DNA of 64,000 bases from Comamonadaceae bacterium. Its GTDB lineage: Bacteria > Pseudomonadota > Gammaproteobacteria > Burkholderiales > Burkholderiaceae_C. Below are positions 50,027 through 60,255 of this stretch, one piece after another. Location of the stretch: NCBI GenBank assembly GCA_027488115.1, contig JAIYCG010000014.1, positions 62,001 through 126,000 on the forward strand, read 5' to 3'. The translations under genes and the position numbers were made by a program. Positions within the stretch are counted from its first letter, which is position 1; every line of letters starts with the position of its first letter. The notes under the pieces are model-generated. The model was not told where the DNA came from. It ran no database searches and was given only the letters and a program-made list of their open reading frames with translations.

Positions 50027-50129
50027 GCCCGGTCATTGCACCTTGTTTGATCTGATTGCCCGCTTGTCTCGGTCAACTGACTTGGTCTTTTGACCTGGTC
50101 ATTGCGCAATCTCATGACTCGGCAGTGGT

Positions 50130-50543
50130 GTGCAGCGATTAAAAACCCGCCCTCAATTCCAAGCTGCCCTCGCCGGCGGTACGGTTGCTCGCACCCCACA
50201 TTTTGCTTTGCACCGTCTCAGCCTCAGTGAGTCAGACCCTTCAGCTGTCAGCCTTTCTGCTGGCGCTGCACACGCCCCTCTGTTTCAACCCCATGCTGTT
50301 TGGCTTGGTGCCATGGTGCCCAAACGTTGGGCCCGTCGCGCCGTCACCCGCAACGCCATCAAGCGTCAAATTTATGCCATCAGCGAAAAGTTTGAAGTTA
50401 GATTGCCCAGTGCAGCACACGTTGTGAGGTTGCGCTCGGGTTTTGATCGACAACAATTTATCAGCGCAACATCGACACTTCTCAAGCAGGCTGTCCGGCT
50501 TGAGTTAGAGCAACTCTTCGAGCGCGCAGCCAACAAGCCATGA
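50130..50543 (+). CDS. rnpA: Ribonuclease P protein component
   Basis: 137 aa basic protein that assists RNase P RNA in tRNA 5' processing. GTG start; QRLKTRPQFQAAL opens the family, and PKRWARRAVTRNAIKRQIY carries the RNR-type motif. Overlaps yidD by 4 bp. Confidence 0.96.
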   Translation: MQRLKTRPQFQAALAGGTVARTPHFALHRLSLSESDPSAVSLSAGAAHAPLFQPHAVWLGAMVPKRWARRAVTRNAIKRQIYAISEKFEVRLPSAAHVVRLRSGFDRQQFISATSTLLKQAVRLELEQLFERAANKP

Positions 50544-50824
50544 TTCAAAGACTATTGATCGGTATTGTGAAAGCTTATCGCCTTTTTCTCAGCCCTTGGT
50601 TAGGATCGGCCTGTCGGTTTGAGCCCACCTGCTCCTTGTATGCCATCGATGCCTTAAAGCAACACGGTGCCGGAGTTGGCAGTTATCTCACCCTCAAACG
50701 TTTAGGCCGTTGCCAGCCATGGTGTAACGGCGGCCACGACCCCGTGCCCGAACAGGCACCGAAGTGGCTTTCGCGTTTATTGCATCACCCGTTAACTCAT
50801 CCCTTTTCGAAGAAGTCTTCATGA
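50540..50824 (+). CDS. yidD: Membrane protein insertion efficiency factor YidD
   Basis: 94 aa with the conserved core YRLFLSPWLGSACRFEPTCSLYAIDAL and RLGRCQPWCNGGHDPVP. Amphipathic membrane-associated protein. Coupled both upstream (rnpA) and downstream (yidC). Confidence 0.96.
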   Translation: MIQRLLIGIVKAYRLFLSPWLGSACRFEPTCSLYAIDALKQHGAGVGSYLTLKRLGRCQPWCNGGHDPVPEQAPKWLSRLLHHPLTHPFSKKSS

Positions 50825-52530
50825 ACGATATTCGCCGCACCTTTTTATGGGTCATTTTTGGCTTCTCCATGGTTCTTTTATGGGACCAATGGCAACTTTA
50901 CAACGGGCACAAAGCCACTTTCTTCCCTAAGCCCGTTGTCGCCAGTGCCGAAAAGCCGGCGACGTCCAATGCGACACCGGCAGATGTACCCACGGCTTCG
51001 CCCAATACCACGCCACCAGCAGTTTCGACGCCTAATCCGGCAGGCCCGTCTCAAGTCCCTGGTGTTGCCACGCCAGCAACCGCCATGGCACGCGAAAGCA
51101 TTGAAGTCAAAACCGACGTCCTGAAACTCAAGTTTGATTCTGAAGGCGGCTCTTTGCTGCACACTGAATTCCTGAAATACGGGGATCTGTTAGACAGCCA
51201 AAAACCCTTCGTTTTATTGGATGAAAGCAAATCTCGTGTTTATGTGGCCCAAACAGGCTTGATTGGTGGCCCTTTTGCCACCCACAAAACGCCCATGAAG
51301 TTCACAGGTGATCGGGAACTCAAAGAAGGTCAAAAAGAGTTGACGCTGAAGTTTGAGTCTGACGACCTCGGTGGCTTGAAATTGATCAAAACTTACACCT
51401 TGGCTCGCGGCAGCTATGCTTTGAAAGTGGCGCACCAAGTCGTTAACACTGGCACGGCCCCTGCTGCTCCTCAGTTGTACGTCCAACTGGTCAGGGATGG
51501 CAACAAGCCAGAAGGCGAATCTGCTTTCTATTCCACTTTCACTGGGCCTGCTGTTTACACAGACGCCAAGAAATACCAGAAGATTGAATTTACTGACATT
51601 GAAAAAAACAAGGCTGAGTTTGAGAAGACCACGCAGCAAGGTTATGTGGCCATGGTTCAGCACTACTTTGCATCCGCGTGGGTGTTGCCCGCCAACACGG
51701 CGCGTGAAAACTTTGTGCGCAAAGTGGATGCCAATTTGTATTCTGTTGGCATGATCACCCCCTTCAATGAAGTCGCCCCAGGCCAATCCAAAACGCTAGA
51801 CACCACCCTGTTTGTAGGGCCTCAAGAAGAAAAAATGCTGGAAGCTTTAACGCCCGGCCTTGAGTTGGTCAAAGACTATGGTTGGCTCACCGTGTTGGCC
51901 AAACCTCTTTATTGGTTGCTTGATCGGTTGTTTGGCTTCTTACAAAATTGGGGCTGGGCCATTGTGGCTCTGGTGTTCTTGCTCAAGCTGGCTTTCTATT
52001 GGCTCAATGCGAAGGCCTATGCCAGCATGGCAAAGATGAAAGCCATCAATCCCAAAATCATGGAAATGCGTGAGCGTCTAAAAGACAACCCACAGCAAAT
52101 GCAGCAAGAGATGATGCGCATTTACCGTGAAGAGAAAGTCAACCCAATGGGCGGGTGCTTCCCCATCATGGTACAAATCCCCGTGTTCATCGCCCTGTAT
52201 TGGGTCTTGCTGTCGTCGGTTGAAATGCGCAATGCGCCATGGATTGGCTGGATCCACGATTTGTCAGCGCCCGACCCTTATTTCATCCTGCCAGTGGTGA
52301 TGACCTTGTCAACCATGTTACAAACCGCACTCAACCCTGCACCACCAGACCCCATGCAAGCCAAATTGATGTGGATCATGCCCTTGGTATTTAGCGTGAT
52401 GTTCTTCTTTTTCCCATCCGGATTGGTGCTCTACTGGATCACCAACAATATTTTGTCAATTGCTCAGCAATGGGTTATCAACACCAGGATGGGTGTACCG
52501 CCGCAGTTCAATCTGCCAAAATTCAATTGA
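50821..52530 (+). CDS. yidC: Membrane protein insertase YidC
   Basis: 569 aa. TM1 at residues 5-24, then a Pro/Ala/Thr-rich linker (about 45-95), a large periplasmic domain and the conserved insertase core (about 355-560) with LFGFLQNWGWAIVALVFLLK and NPMGGCFPIMVQIPVFIALYWVL. The ATG at 50821 overlaps the yidD stop (ATGA). Inserts proteins alone or with Sec. Confidence 0.98.
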   Translation: MNDIRRTFLWVIFGFSMVLLWDQWQLYNGHKATFFPKPVVASAEKPATSNATPADVPTASPNTTPPAVSTPNPAGPSQVPGVATPATAMARESIEVKTDVLKLKFDSEGGSLLHTEFLKYGDLLDSQKPFVLLDESKSRVYVAQTGLIGGPFATHKTPMKFTGDRELKEGQKELTLKFESDDLGGLKLIKTYTLARGSYALKVAHQVVNTGTAPAAPQLYVQLVRDGNKPEGESAFYSTFTGPAVYTDAKKYQKIEFTDIEKNKAEFEKTTQQGYVAMVQHYFASAWVLPANTARENFVRKVDANLYSVGMITPFNEVAPGQSKTLDTTLFVGPQEEKMLEALTPGLELVKDYGWLTVLAKPLYWLLDRLFGFLQNWGWAIVALVFLLKLAFYWLNAKAYASMAKMKAINPKIMEMRERLKDNPQQMQQEMMRIYREEKVNPMGGCFPIMVQIPVFIALYWVLLSSVEMRNAPWIGWIHDLSAPDPYFILPVVMTLSTMLQTALNPAPPDPMQAKLMWIMPLVFSVMFFFFPSGLVLYWITNNILSIAQQWVINTRMGVPPQFNLPKFN

Positions 52531-52579
52531 GTGCCCCAACAAGGTTCAACAGCAGGTTCTGTTCACCTGCGCTGACATG

Positions 52580-52615
52580 AAATCATCAGGGCCGCTCTTG
52601 CGGCCCTGATGATTT
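52580..52615. other. Perfect 16-bp hairpin between yidC and mnmE
   Basis: AAATCATCAGGGCCGC and its complement close around tetraloop TCTT, 50 bp after the yidC stop and 38 bp before the mnmE start. There is no T run, so it is more likely an mRNA stabilising or processing element than an efficient terminator. Confidence 0.65.
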
Positions 52616-52652
52616 GAAAGCGTGTTTCTTTTCATACCACCAGATTTTCACC

Positions 52653-54086
52653 ATGCTGTCTCGCCACCAGGATCCCATCATTGCCATTGCCACGGCAGCG
52701 GGCAGAGGCGCCGTGGGCATCGTGAGAATTTCAGGGCCACACTTGAAGACATGGGCAGAAGCTTTTTGCGGCAAGTCACTGCAGGCTCGGCAAGCGCATT
52801 ACCTGCCATTCAACGACGACAAGGGCGAGTCCATCGATCAGGGCTTAGCCATCTTCTTTCCTGGCCCCCATTCGTACACGGGTGAGGACGTCTTAGAGCT
52901 GCAGGCACATGGTGGGCCGGTGGTCTTGCAATTGTTGCTTGCACGATGCCTAGAGCTGGCCGAGTCTCTTGACCCGCACACCGGCAAGGTGATGCTTCAA
53001 GGTCTTCGCTTGGCGCAGCCTGGCGAATTCACACAACGCGCCTTTCTGAACGAAAAAATTGATTTGGCACAGGCCGAAGCCATTGCCGATTTGATTGACG
53101 CCTCTACCAGCGCAGCTGCACGCAGTGCTAGCCGATCTTTGGCGGGCATGTTCTCTCAAGAAATTCACGCTTTGCGTGACAGCTTGGTTCACTTGCGCAT
53201 GTTGGTAGAGGCTACCTTGGATTTCCCAGAAGAGGAAATTGATTTTCTGCAGAAGGCTGATGCACAAGGTCAGCTTGAGCGCTTGCAAACTCAACTTCAA
53301 AATGTCTTGCTAAGAACCCAGCAAGGTGCTTTGTTGCGTGAGGGCATCAAGGTCGTCATAGCAGGCCAACCCAATGCCGGGAAAAGCTCATTGCTCAATG
53401 CTTTGGCGGGCGCTGAGTTGGCCATCGTCACGCCCATTGCTGGCACCACACGCGACGTGGTGCAACAAACCATTCAGATTGAGGGCGTGCCGATTCACAT
53501 CATTGATACGGCAGGTCTGCGCGAAGGTGAGGGTATCGATGAAGTCGAACAAATTGGCATTCAACGCGCTTGGGCTCAAATCGCTGGCGCAGATGCTGTC
53601 TTGTTTTTACATGATCTGACCAGAAGCCGTGAGCCTGACTACGTGCAGGCCGACCTGCAAATTCAAGAAAGCCTCTTAGCGCAACTGCCCTCTGGGGTGA
53701 GCTTGTTGAATGTCTGGAACAAATGCGACCTTGCGCCTGCCAAACAAACAACTGACCGTATGGACGGCACTTTGAATGACATTCAACTGTCAGCCAAAAC
53801 AGGCCTTGGCATCGACCAGCTTCGAGCCCAGTTGCTGCAGTCGGCTGGGTGGCAAGCTGTGAATGAAGGTTTGTATTTGGCCAGAGAGCGGCATGTTCAA
53901 GCATTGAAGCGAGTTCAATCGCATCTTGAAATGGCAGATGCTCAGTTGCGCGCGCAAGCCCAATCATTGGACTTGTTGGCAGAAGAGCTGCGCTTGTCGC
54001 AAACAGCTCTGAATGAAATTACAGGCGAGTTCAACGCAGACGATTTGCTGGGCGTTATTTTCTCCAGCTTTTGCATTGGTAAATAA
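52653..54086 (+). CDS. mnmE: tRNA modification GTPase MnmE
   Basis: 477 aa. Modifies U34 of certain tRNAs with MnmG. N-terminal formyl-THF-binding domain ([12 protein letters not shown]), helical domain, G domain with [13 protein letters not shown] (Walker A) and the GTTRD, DTAG and NKCD motifs, and the C-terminal CIGK with the catalytic Cys. Start at 52653; an in-frame upstream segment lacks family similarity. Confidence 0.98.
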   Translation: MLSRHQDPIIAIATAAGRGAVGIVRISGPHLKTWAEAFCGKSLQARQAHYLPFNDDKGESIDQGLAIFFPGPHSYTGEDVLELQAHGGPVVLQLLLARCLELAESLDPHTGKVMLQGLRLAQPGEFTQRAFLNEKIDLAQAEAIADLIDASTSAAARSASRSLAGMFSQEIHALRDSLVHLRMLVEATLDFPEEEIDFLQKADAQGQLERLQTQLQNVLLRTQQGALLREGIKVVIAGQPNAGKSSLLNALAGAELAIVTPIAGTTRDVVQQTIQIEGVPIHIIDTAGLREGEGIDEVEQIGIQRAWAQIAGADAVLFLHDLTRSREPDYVQADLQIQESLLAQLPSGVSLLNVWNKCDLAPAKQTTDRMDGTLNDIQLSAKTGLGIDQLRAQLLQSAGWQAVNEGLYLARERHVQALKRVQSHLEMADAQLRAQAQSLDLLAEELRLSQTALNEITGEFNADDLLGVIFSSFCIGK

Positions 54087-54089
54087 CAC

Positions 54090-55877
54090 ATGGCCAAGAC
54101 ACCCGTCATTGATCGACCTGCGCCGCAAAATCCAAAGTCATTGAGTGGCTTGCTGCCATTTTTAAAACCTTACAAGTTGCAAATCGGTTTGGCCATGGTC
54201 TTTTTGGTTTTGGCTGCTGCTTCAACTTTGATTTTTCCTGTTGCCTTGCGTCAATTGATCGACAATGGGTTACAACACCCTGACCCTGGTGCACAGGCCA
54301 TGGCCTTGCGGGGCAATTTCTTGATGCTGTTTGGTGTTGCTGTAGCACTGGGTTTATTTTCTGCAGCGCGATTTTTCACGGTCAGTTGGTTGGGTGAACG
54401 CGTCACCACAGATCTGCGCAATGCCGTCTATGGACATGTCCTAAAGCAGAGCCCTGCTTTTTTTGAAACCACACCCACTGGTGAAGTCATCAGCCGCTTG
54501 GTTGCAGACACAACTTTGGTTCAAACTGTGGTTGGCAGTTCTTTGTCCTTGGGCCTGCGCAACGCGGTCATGGGTGTGGGTGCCATGGGCATGTTGGTAT
54601 GGGCACACCCTACTGTCATGCTGCAATTGGTCGTCACGGTGGTCTTGGTCGTCTGGCCAGCCACCCTCTATGGGCGACGCGTCCGCCGTTTGTCACGCGC
54701 CAGCCAAGACCGCGTGGCCGATGCCAGCAGCATTGCCACCGAAATTTTGAATGCCATGCCGGTTGTGCAAAGCTACACTGCCGAAAACCGAGAGGCTGCA
54801 CGCTTTTCAAGCGCCACAGAACAGGGGTTCCAAACAGCGATTCGGCGCACGCGCGCCCGTTCGGTCTTGGTTGCCTTCATCATCATTGCCAATGCTGCTT
54901 TTTTGCTGTGGGGTTTGTATCAGGGCACGCAAGCGGTGCTTGCAGGCGAACTCTCTGCAGGTCAATTGGGTCAGGCCGTTTTGTACGTCATTATTTTTGC
55001 TGGCGCAGTCGCTGTATTGGGTGAAACCTATGGCGATTTGCTGCGTGCAGCTGGCGCTACAGAGCGGCTCATGGAGTTGCTTAGCAGCGTATCGCCTGTG
55101 CAATCGCCCGCAAATCCGGTTACCTCAATGCCGCCATCAACAGGCAGCACTTTGAAGTTTGAGTCACTTCAGTTTCACTATCCTTCTCGCCCTTCACAGC
55201 TTGCGCTTCAAGACTTCGGGGTTGACATTGAAGCGGGTCAAACGGTGGCCTTGGTAGGCCCCAGTGGCGCTGGCAAAACCACGTTGTTTGGTTTGTTGCT
55301 TCGCTATTACGACCCGCAAAAAGGACAGATTGTGTTGGATGGTGTGCCCATTCAAAACTTCAGCCTGCAAGACCTTCGGCAACGCATTGGCATTGTGCCG
55401 CAAGAGCCTGTGCTTTTCTCAAGCAGTGCCATGGACAACATCCGTTATGGGAAACCAGATGCGACAGACGACGAAGTTCGGGCTGCAGCAGTGGCGGCAT
55501 TTGCAGATGAGTTCATCGTCGACCTGCCCGAGGGATACAACACCTTTCTGGGTGAACGCGGTGTGCGTTTATCAGGCGGCCAACGCCAACGCATTGCCAT
55601 CGCAAGAGCCATGCTCAAAAATCCACCGCTCTTGCTGTTAGACGAAGCCACCAGCGCTTTGGATGCACACAGCGAGCGCATGGTTCAAGCAGCATTGGAG
55701 TCGGCCATGCGGGGACGAACCACCTTGGTCATTGCGCACCGACTTGCCACCGTGCAACAAGCTGACAATATTTTGGTCTTAGAGCACGGACGCTTGGTGG
55801 AGCAAGGCAAACATGCGAAGTTGGTTGAAATGGGCGGCGTCTATGCAGGGTTGGCGGCGCTTCAGTTCAACGCTTAA
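54090..55877 (+). CDS. ABC exporter, fused membrane and ATPase domains
   Basis: 595 aa half-transporter: a six-helix membrane domain (about residues 30-320) and an ATPase domain with GPSGAGKTT, LSGGQRQRIAIARA and LLLLDEATSALD. The sequence suggests the MsbA/LmrA-like subgroup of multidrug, lipid or peptide exporters. It starts 4 bp after mnmE, so it is co-transcribed. Substrate unknown. Confidence 0.93.
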   Translation: MAKTPVIDRPAPQNPKSLSGLLPFLKPYKLQIGLAMVFLVLAAASTLIFPVALRQLIDNGLQHPDPGAQAMALRGNFLMLFGVAVALGLFSAARFFTVSWLGERVTTDLRNAVYGHVLKQSPAFFETTPTGEVISRLVADTTLVQTVVGSSLSLGLRNAVMGVGAMGMLVWAHPTVMLQLVVTVVLVVWPATLYGRRVRRLSRASQDRVADASSIATEILNAMPVVQSYTAENREAARFSSATEQGFQTAIRRTRARSVLVAFIIIANAAFLLWGLYQGTQAVLAGELSAGQLGQAVLYVIIFAGAVAVLGETYGDLLRAAGATERLMELLSSVSPVQSPANPVTSMPPSTGSTLKFESLQFHYPSRPSQLALQDFGVDIEAGQTVALVGPSGAGKTTLFGLLLRYYDPQKGQIVLDGVPIQNFSLQDLRQRIGIVPQEPVLFSSSAMDNIRYGKPDATDDEVRAAAVAAFADEFIVDLPEGYNTFLGERGVRLSGGQRQRIAIARAMLKNPPLLLLDEATSALDAHSERMVQAALESAMRGRTTLVIAHRLATVQQADNILVLEHGRLVEQGKHAKLVEMGGVYAGLAALQFNA

Positions 55878-55930
55878 GTACCTCATGGTAAAGCCAGTAC
55901 CTGGTGACACCTTGCATCAGTGCTTCAGTT

Positions 55931-56539
55931 TCAATGCCCTGCAAAGTTCACCAGTGTGAATAAAGACAAGCCTGCCGCTTTGAGTTTTTCTGAGCCCCCT
56001 AGTTCAGGCAAATCGACAATGGCAGCACCTTCGATCACTTCGGCACCCAGTTTCTCCAAAAGCTTCATGCCCGCCATCATGGTTCCCCCCGTCGCAATCA
56101 AATCATCAATCAACAAGACCCGCTGGCCCGGCTTGACCGCATCGGTATGTAACTCAACAGTGGCTGTGCCATATTCCAACTCATAGGTTTCTTCCACCGT
56201 GGTGAAAGGCAACTTTCCTTTTTTGCGAACCGGAACAAAGCCAACATTCAATTCGTAAGCCACAACGGCCCCCAAAATAAAGCCACGCGCATCAAGGCCC
56301 GCAACCACATCAGGCCGCATGGCGGGTGACATGTAGCGATGCACGAAGGCATCGATCAAGACGCGAAACACCCTTGGGTTTTGGAGCAAAGGCGTGATGT
56401 CTCTAAATTGCACGCCCGCTACAGGCCAATCGGGCACTGTGCGGATGTTGTTTCTTAAATAATCGTTCACCGACAAAGCCATTTCATCGCTGGCGCCACC
56501 TGCTTGCCCAAGCTTCATTGAACCCCATCCTTGACTCAT
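55931..56539 (-). CDS. apt: Adenine phosphoribosyltransferase
   Basis: 202 aa. Salvages adenine to AMP. The PRPP loop [17 protein letters not shown] is intact, and [11 protein letters not shown] is the family segment. GGAG lies 8 bases before the ATG at 56539; an ATG at 56518 is an alternative with AAGGA upstream. Reads opposite to its neighbours. Confidence 0.94.
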   Translation of the reverse strand: MSQGWGSMKLGQAGGASDEMALSVNDYLRNNIRTVPDWPVAGVQFRDITPLLQNPRVFRVLIDAFVHRYMSPAMRPDVVAGLDARGFILGAVVAYELNVGFVPVRKKGKLPFTTVEETYELEYGTATVELHTDAVKPGQRVLLIDDLIATGGTMMAGMKLLEKLGAEVIEGAAIVDLPELGGSEKLKAAGLSLFTLVNFAGH

Positions 56540-56618
56540 CACACTCACTCCACAACGACAACCTGTCGAAACCAGCATCATAGACACGCTTTAGGCCATC
56601 ACTCGTTAAAATAAGCCC

Positions 56619-57596
56619 ATGTCATTTAACTCAGACCAAGCCCTCCAACTCGCACGCGAGACTTTGGACATTGAGGCACAAGCCCTGATGGGACTCAAAT
56701 CCCGATTGGATCATCGCTTTTCCCAAGCTGTTCAAATGATGCTCAACGTCAAAGGCCGCGTGGTGGTCACCGGCATGGGCAAGAGTGGGCACATCGGCTC
56801 CAAGATTGCAGCCACCTTGGCATCTACCGGTACGCCTGCCATGTTTGTTCACCCCGGTGAGGCCAGCCATGGTGATCTTGGCATGATCAAAGCAGTCGAT
56901 GTGGTCCTGGCTATCTCGAACAGTGGAGAAAGCGACGAACTTGTCTCCATACTGCCCGTCTTGAAACGACAAGGCGTCCCTTTGATTGCCATGACCGGTG
57001 GCATGAGCTCGGCACTGGCCAAACACGCTGACGTGGTCTTAGACAGCAGCGTCGACAAAGAAGCTTGCCCGCTGAATTTGGCTCCCACCGCAAGCACCAC
57101 AGCTCAACTGGCTCTGGGTGATGCTTTGGCTGTCGCGCTTTTAGACGCTCGAGGTTTCAAAGCAGAAGACTTTGCCCGCTCTCATCCTGGTGGCTCCTTG
57201 GGTCGTCGCTTGCTGACGCATGTGGAAGACGTGATGCGCAAAGGGGATCAAGTGCCACATGTGTTGCCTGACGCCAGCTTTACCCAGCTGATGCGTGAAA
57301 TGAGTCAAAAGGGTTTGGGCGCTTCGGCCATCGTAGATGCTCAAGACAAAATTTTAGGTATCTTCACAGACGGTGATTTAAGGCGTCTAATTGAAAAAGG
57401 TGTTGACTTGCGAGCACTGCAAGCCAAAGAGGTGATGCATGCCAATCCGCGAACAGTTCAAAAAGATGCCTTGGCTGTTGAGGCAGCTGAGCTCATGGAG
57501 CAATTTCAAATCACCAGCGTTTTGGTGGTGAATGCGTCGGGCGCTTTGTGTGGTGCCCTCAACAGCAATGACTTGATGCGCGCTAAAGTGATCTAA
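56619..57596 (+). CDS. kdsD: Arabinose-5-phosphate isomerase (Kdo pathway)
   Basis: 325 aa. Ru5P to A5P, first step of Kdo synthesis for LPS. The SIS domain has GMGKSGHIGSKIAATLASTGTPA; two CBS domains follow (from about residue 205). It starts the kdsD-kdsC-lptC group. Confidence 0.97.
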   Translation: MSFNSDQALQLARETLDIEAQALMGLKSRLDHRFSQAVQMMLNVKGRVVVTGMGKSGHIGSKIAATLASTGTPAMFVHPGEASHGDLGMIKAVDVVLAISNSGESDELVSILPVLKRQGVPLIAMTGGMSSALAKHADVVLDSSVDKEACPLNLAPTASTTAQLALGDALAVALLDARGFKAEDFARSHPGGSLGRRLLTHVEDVMRKGDQVPHVLPDASFTQLMREMSQKGLGASAIVDAQDKILGIFTDGDLRRLIEKGVDLRALQAKEVMHANPRTVQKDALAVEAAELMEQFQITSVLVVNASGALCGALNSNDLMRAKVI

Positions 57597-57636
57597 ACCG
57601 ACATCTTCACAAGCTTGCACTTGACACCCCTTCACC

Positions 57637-58203
57637 ATGCAAATCATTCAGCCCGTGCTCAATTTTCCGCCTGAGTTGCTGCTTCAAGCGCAAGGCATCA
57701 AGGTGGTGTTTTTGGATGTGGACGGTGTCTTAACAGATGGCGGCTTGTACTTTTCTGAACAAGGCGAAACTCTGAAACGTTTCAGCACCTTGGACGGCCA
57801 TGGTCTCAAACTGTTAAAGCACGCGGGAATCACACCCGTGATCATCACAGGGCGCGACTCTGCGCCCCTTAGAGTAAGGCTCAAAGCCCTTGGCATTGAA
57901 CATGCCAAATTTGGCACAGAGGACAAGCTGCCTGCTGCCGAAGCGTATTTAAAAGCGCTTGGCCTTGACTGGCACCAAGCAGCCGCCATGGGCGATGACT
58001 GGCCCGATCTGCCTGTCATGCAACGCGCTGCCCTGTCATGCGCACCCCTGAATGCACACGCCCAAGCTTTGGCGCTTGCACACTTCGTCACAAGCCGCCA
58101 AGGCGGCTTTGGCGCTGCCAGAGAGTTTTGTGATTTGCTGGTGGTTGCAAGTGGGCACTACGCCACTTTGCTGGCACAGGTTGGCTCTTCATCGGCCGCA
58201 TGA
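57637..58203 (+). CDS. kdsC: 3-deoxy-manno-octulosonate-8-phosphatase
   Basis: 188 aa HAD-family phosphatase. DVDGVLTDG holds the nucleophile and general acid aspartates; GDDWPD carries the late-motif aspartates. Third step of Kdo synthesis. The stop overlaps the lptC ATG. Confidence 0.97.
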   Translation: MQIIQPVLNFPPELLLQAQGIKVVFLDVDGVLTDGGLYFSEQGETLKRFSTLDGHGLKLLKHAGITPVIITGRDSAPLRVRLKALGIEHAKFGTEDKLPAAEAYLKALGLDWHQAAAMGDDWPDLPVMQRAALSCAPLNAHAQALALAHFVTSRQGGFGAAREFCDLLVVASGHYATLLAQVGSSSAA

Positions 58204-58811
58204 TGAATGGATTTCGGCGAGCCTTAGATCGCTTGGCGCTGTACCTGCCAGCACTTCTGATGGCCGTGTTTGCATTGGGCAGTTGGTGGCTTGTGCGAAG
58301 TCTACCCAGTTTTTTCAATGAGGCTACACCCCCAACAGTTCGACACGAACCTGATTATTTTTTGCAAGATTTTTCAGTCAAATCATTTGACAGCAGTGGA
58401 CGCCTGATGAGAGAGTTAAGTGGGGATCATGCTCAACACTTTCCAGATACAGACACGCTAGACATCCAAAAAGTTCAAATGCGCGGTCACAACAAGGAAG
58501 GTCAACAAGTTACGGCACTTGCAGACAAAGCGCTGGCCCAAGGCGATGGTACGCAAGTCACTTTTTTCGGCAATGTGCAGATCACTCAACCCGCTTCGAA
58601 AAGCGCCAACGGAAGTCAGTCTGCAACCGAGATGCGAAGTCAAGAGGTCAAAGCCTTTGTCAAAGAGGAGCGCTTGGTCAGCGACGTGCCCATTGAAATT
58701 CGACGCGGACAAGATGTGTTCACTGCTGAAAAAATGCAAATGAACAGCAAGACTGGCGAGTATGAATTGATTGGCAAAGTTCGCGGCCTTGTTCAAACTG
58801 GCAAACCTTAA
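58200..58811 (+). CDS. lptC: LPS export protein LptC
   Basis: 203 aa, one N-terminal membrane segment (about residues 10-32) and a periplasmic beta-jellyroll with FSVKSFDSSGRL and VFTAEKMQMNSKTGEYEL. Bridges the LptBFG and LptA proteins. The usual next genes lptA and lptB do not follow here. Confidence 0.93.
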   Translation: MMNGFRRALDRLALYLPALLMAVFALGSWWLVRSLPSFFNEATPPTVRHEPDYFLQDFSVKSFDSSGRLMRELSGDHAQHFPDTDTLDIQKVQMRGHNKEGQQVTALADKALAQGDGTQVTFFGNVQITQPASKSANGSQSATEMRSQEVKAFVKEERLVSDVPIEIRRGQDVFTAEKMQMNSKTGEYELIGKVRGLVQTGKP

Positions 58812-58853
58812 TCACACCTTTTTTCTCAAATCGAGAAACTCTGAAAGACATCT

Positions 58854-59651
58854 ATGCGCCCTTTGGTTTTCATCACTGGTGCTTCAAGCGGTATTGGCCA
58901 AGCGCTTGCTCTGAGGTACCACCACGCAGGATGGCGACTTGCTCTGGCTGCACGCAGAGTGCCTGAAATGCAAGCATGGCTTGAAACCCACGGAGTTTCA
59001 CCAGAGCTGGCCCATTGCTACCTCGCTGATGTGAGCGACGTCAACAGCATCATTGCAGCGGCCAATGAGTGCCTTGCTGAACAAGGCGTTCCCGATGTGG
59101 TCATTGCAAATGCAGGCATCAGCATAGGCATGGACACCCAAGTGCGACAAGATTTAGAGGTGTTGCAACAAGTGATGAACACCAATGTAGTGGGCATGGC
59201 GGCTACATTTCATCCCTTTTTGCACGCCATGAAAAATCGTGCCGTACAAATGGGTCATTCGCAACATGTGGGCACTTTGGTAGGGATAGCCAGCGTTGCA
59301 GGGATACGCGGCATGCCAGGTCACGCCGCTTATTGTGCAAGCAAAGCAGCGGCCATTGGCTATTGCGAAAGCTTGCGTGGCGAACTGAAGCCGGAGGGCT
59401 TCAAAGTTGTGACCTTGGCGCCAGGCTATATCAAAACGCCATTGACGCAAAAGAACAAGTTCCCAATGCCATTCTTAATGAGCGCAACGGACTTTGCCGA
59501 AGCTGCTTTTCAAGCCATTGAAAAGGGCCATAGTTTCAAAGTCATCCCAACGCCGATGGCTTGGGTTGCGCGAGTTTTGCGAATCTTGCCAAACACTTTA
59601 TTTGATCGCGCGTTTAAAAATGTGCCGCGGAAACATCGCTCGACAGACTGA
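58854..59651 (+). CDS. Short-chain dehydrogenase/reductase
   Basis: 265 aa classical SDR. TGASSGIG (residues 9-16), NAGIS, catalytic region IASVAG and the YCASK Tyr/Lys motif are all intact. Substrate unknown; it may act on sugar, lipid or sterol-like compounds. It follows lptC by 42 bp in the place usually held by lptA and ends at a strong bidirectional terminator. Confidence 0.92.
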   Translation: MRPLVFITGASSGIGQALALRYHHAGWRLALAARRVPEMQAWLETHGVSPELAHCYLADVSDVNSIIAAANECLAEQGVPDVVIANAGISIGMDTQVRQDLEVLQQVMNTNVVGMAATFHPFLHAMKNRAVQMGHSQHVGTLVGIASVAGIRGMPGHAAYCASKAAAIGYCESLRGELKPEGFKVVTLAPGYIKTPLTQKNKFPMPFLMSATDFAEAAFQAIEKGHSFKVIPTPMAWVARVLRILPNTLFDRAFKNVPRKHRSTD

Positions 59652-59689
59652 AGTTTTGCGAACGCAGTCTTGAGTATTTGCCGCCCATT

Positions 59690-59720
59690 AAAAAAGCCCT
59701 GCATGCAGGGCTTCTTTTTT
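59690..59720. terminator. Bidirectional terminator
   Basis: AAGCCCTGCA-TGCAGGGCTT is a perfect 20-bp palindrome with A and T runs on either side. It ends the convergent SDR and RNA-binding protein genes. Confidence 0.85.
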
Positions 59721-59760
59721 GACTCACTCTGGTATGAATGAGTGCGGTTGTGACAAGCGA

Positions 59761-60255
59761 TTAATAACCGCCGCCGTAGCCACCGCCGCCGCCTTCGCGA
59801 CGACCGCCACCACCATTGCCACCGCCGCCGCCACGTGGACCTGAGCCATAGGGACTGCGGAAACCTGACTCGCCGCCGCCTTCACGACGACCGCCACCGC
59901 CGCCGCCGCCGTAGCCACCACCGCCGCCGCCGCCATAACCGCCGCCGCCTTCACGACGACCGCCGCCACCACCAAAGCCACCACCACCGGAACGGGGGGG
60001 GCGCTCTTCCATGGGACGTGCCTCGTTGACAACAACACTGCGACCGCCCAAGGGCTGACCATTCATGCCATTGATTGCAGATTGAGCTTCTTCATCAGAA
60101 CCCATCTCCACAAAGCCAAAGCCTTTTGAGCGACCTGTGTCGCGTTCCATCATGACTTTAGCGCTGGTTACAGAACCGAACTGACCGAAGGCCTGCTCTA
60201 AATCACCGTCACGAACCGAGTACGGCAGATTGCCGACGTATAGTTTTTTGCCCAT
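59761..60255 (-). CDS. Glycine-rich RNA-binding protein, RRM family
   Basis: 164 aa. One RRM at residues 1-80 with RNP2 LYVGNL and RNP1 KGFGFVEM. The tail (about 85-164) is made of glycine runs broken by RREGGG and YGGG units, as in cyanobacterial and plant cold-inducible RNA-binding proteins. GAGGAG lies 8 bases before the ATG at 60255. Probably an RNA chaperone, perhaps cold-induced; the 5' side has a 220-bp space before the next gene. Confidence 0.94.
   Translation of the reverse strand: MGKKLYVGNLPYSVRDGDLEQAFGQFGSVTSAKVMMERDTGRSKGFGFVEMGSDEEAQSAINGMNGQPLGGRSVVVNEARPMEERPPRSGGGGFGGGGGRREGGGGYGGGGGGGYGGGGGGGRREGGGESGFRSPYGSGPRGGGGGNGGGGRREGGGGGYGGGY

Noticed and set aside
59761-60020. Repetitive DNA in the RNA-binding protein gene as a tandem repeat or CRISPR-like array
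   Set aside because: The repeats are glycine codons of one reading frame with irregular period and no spacers.
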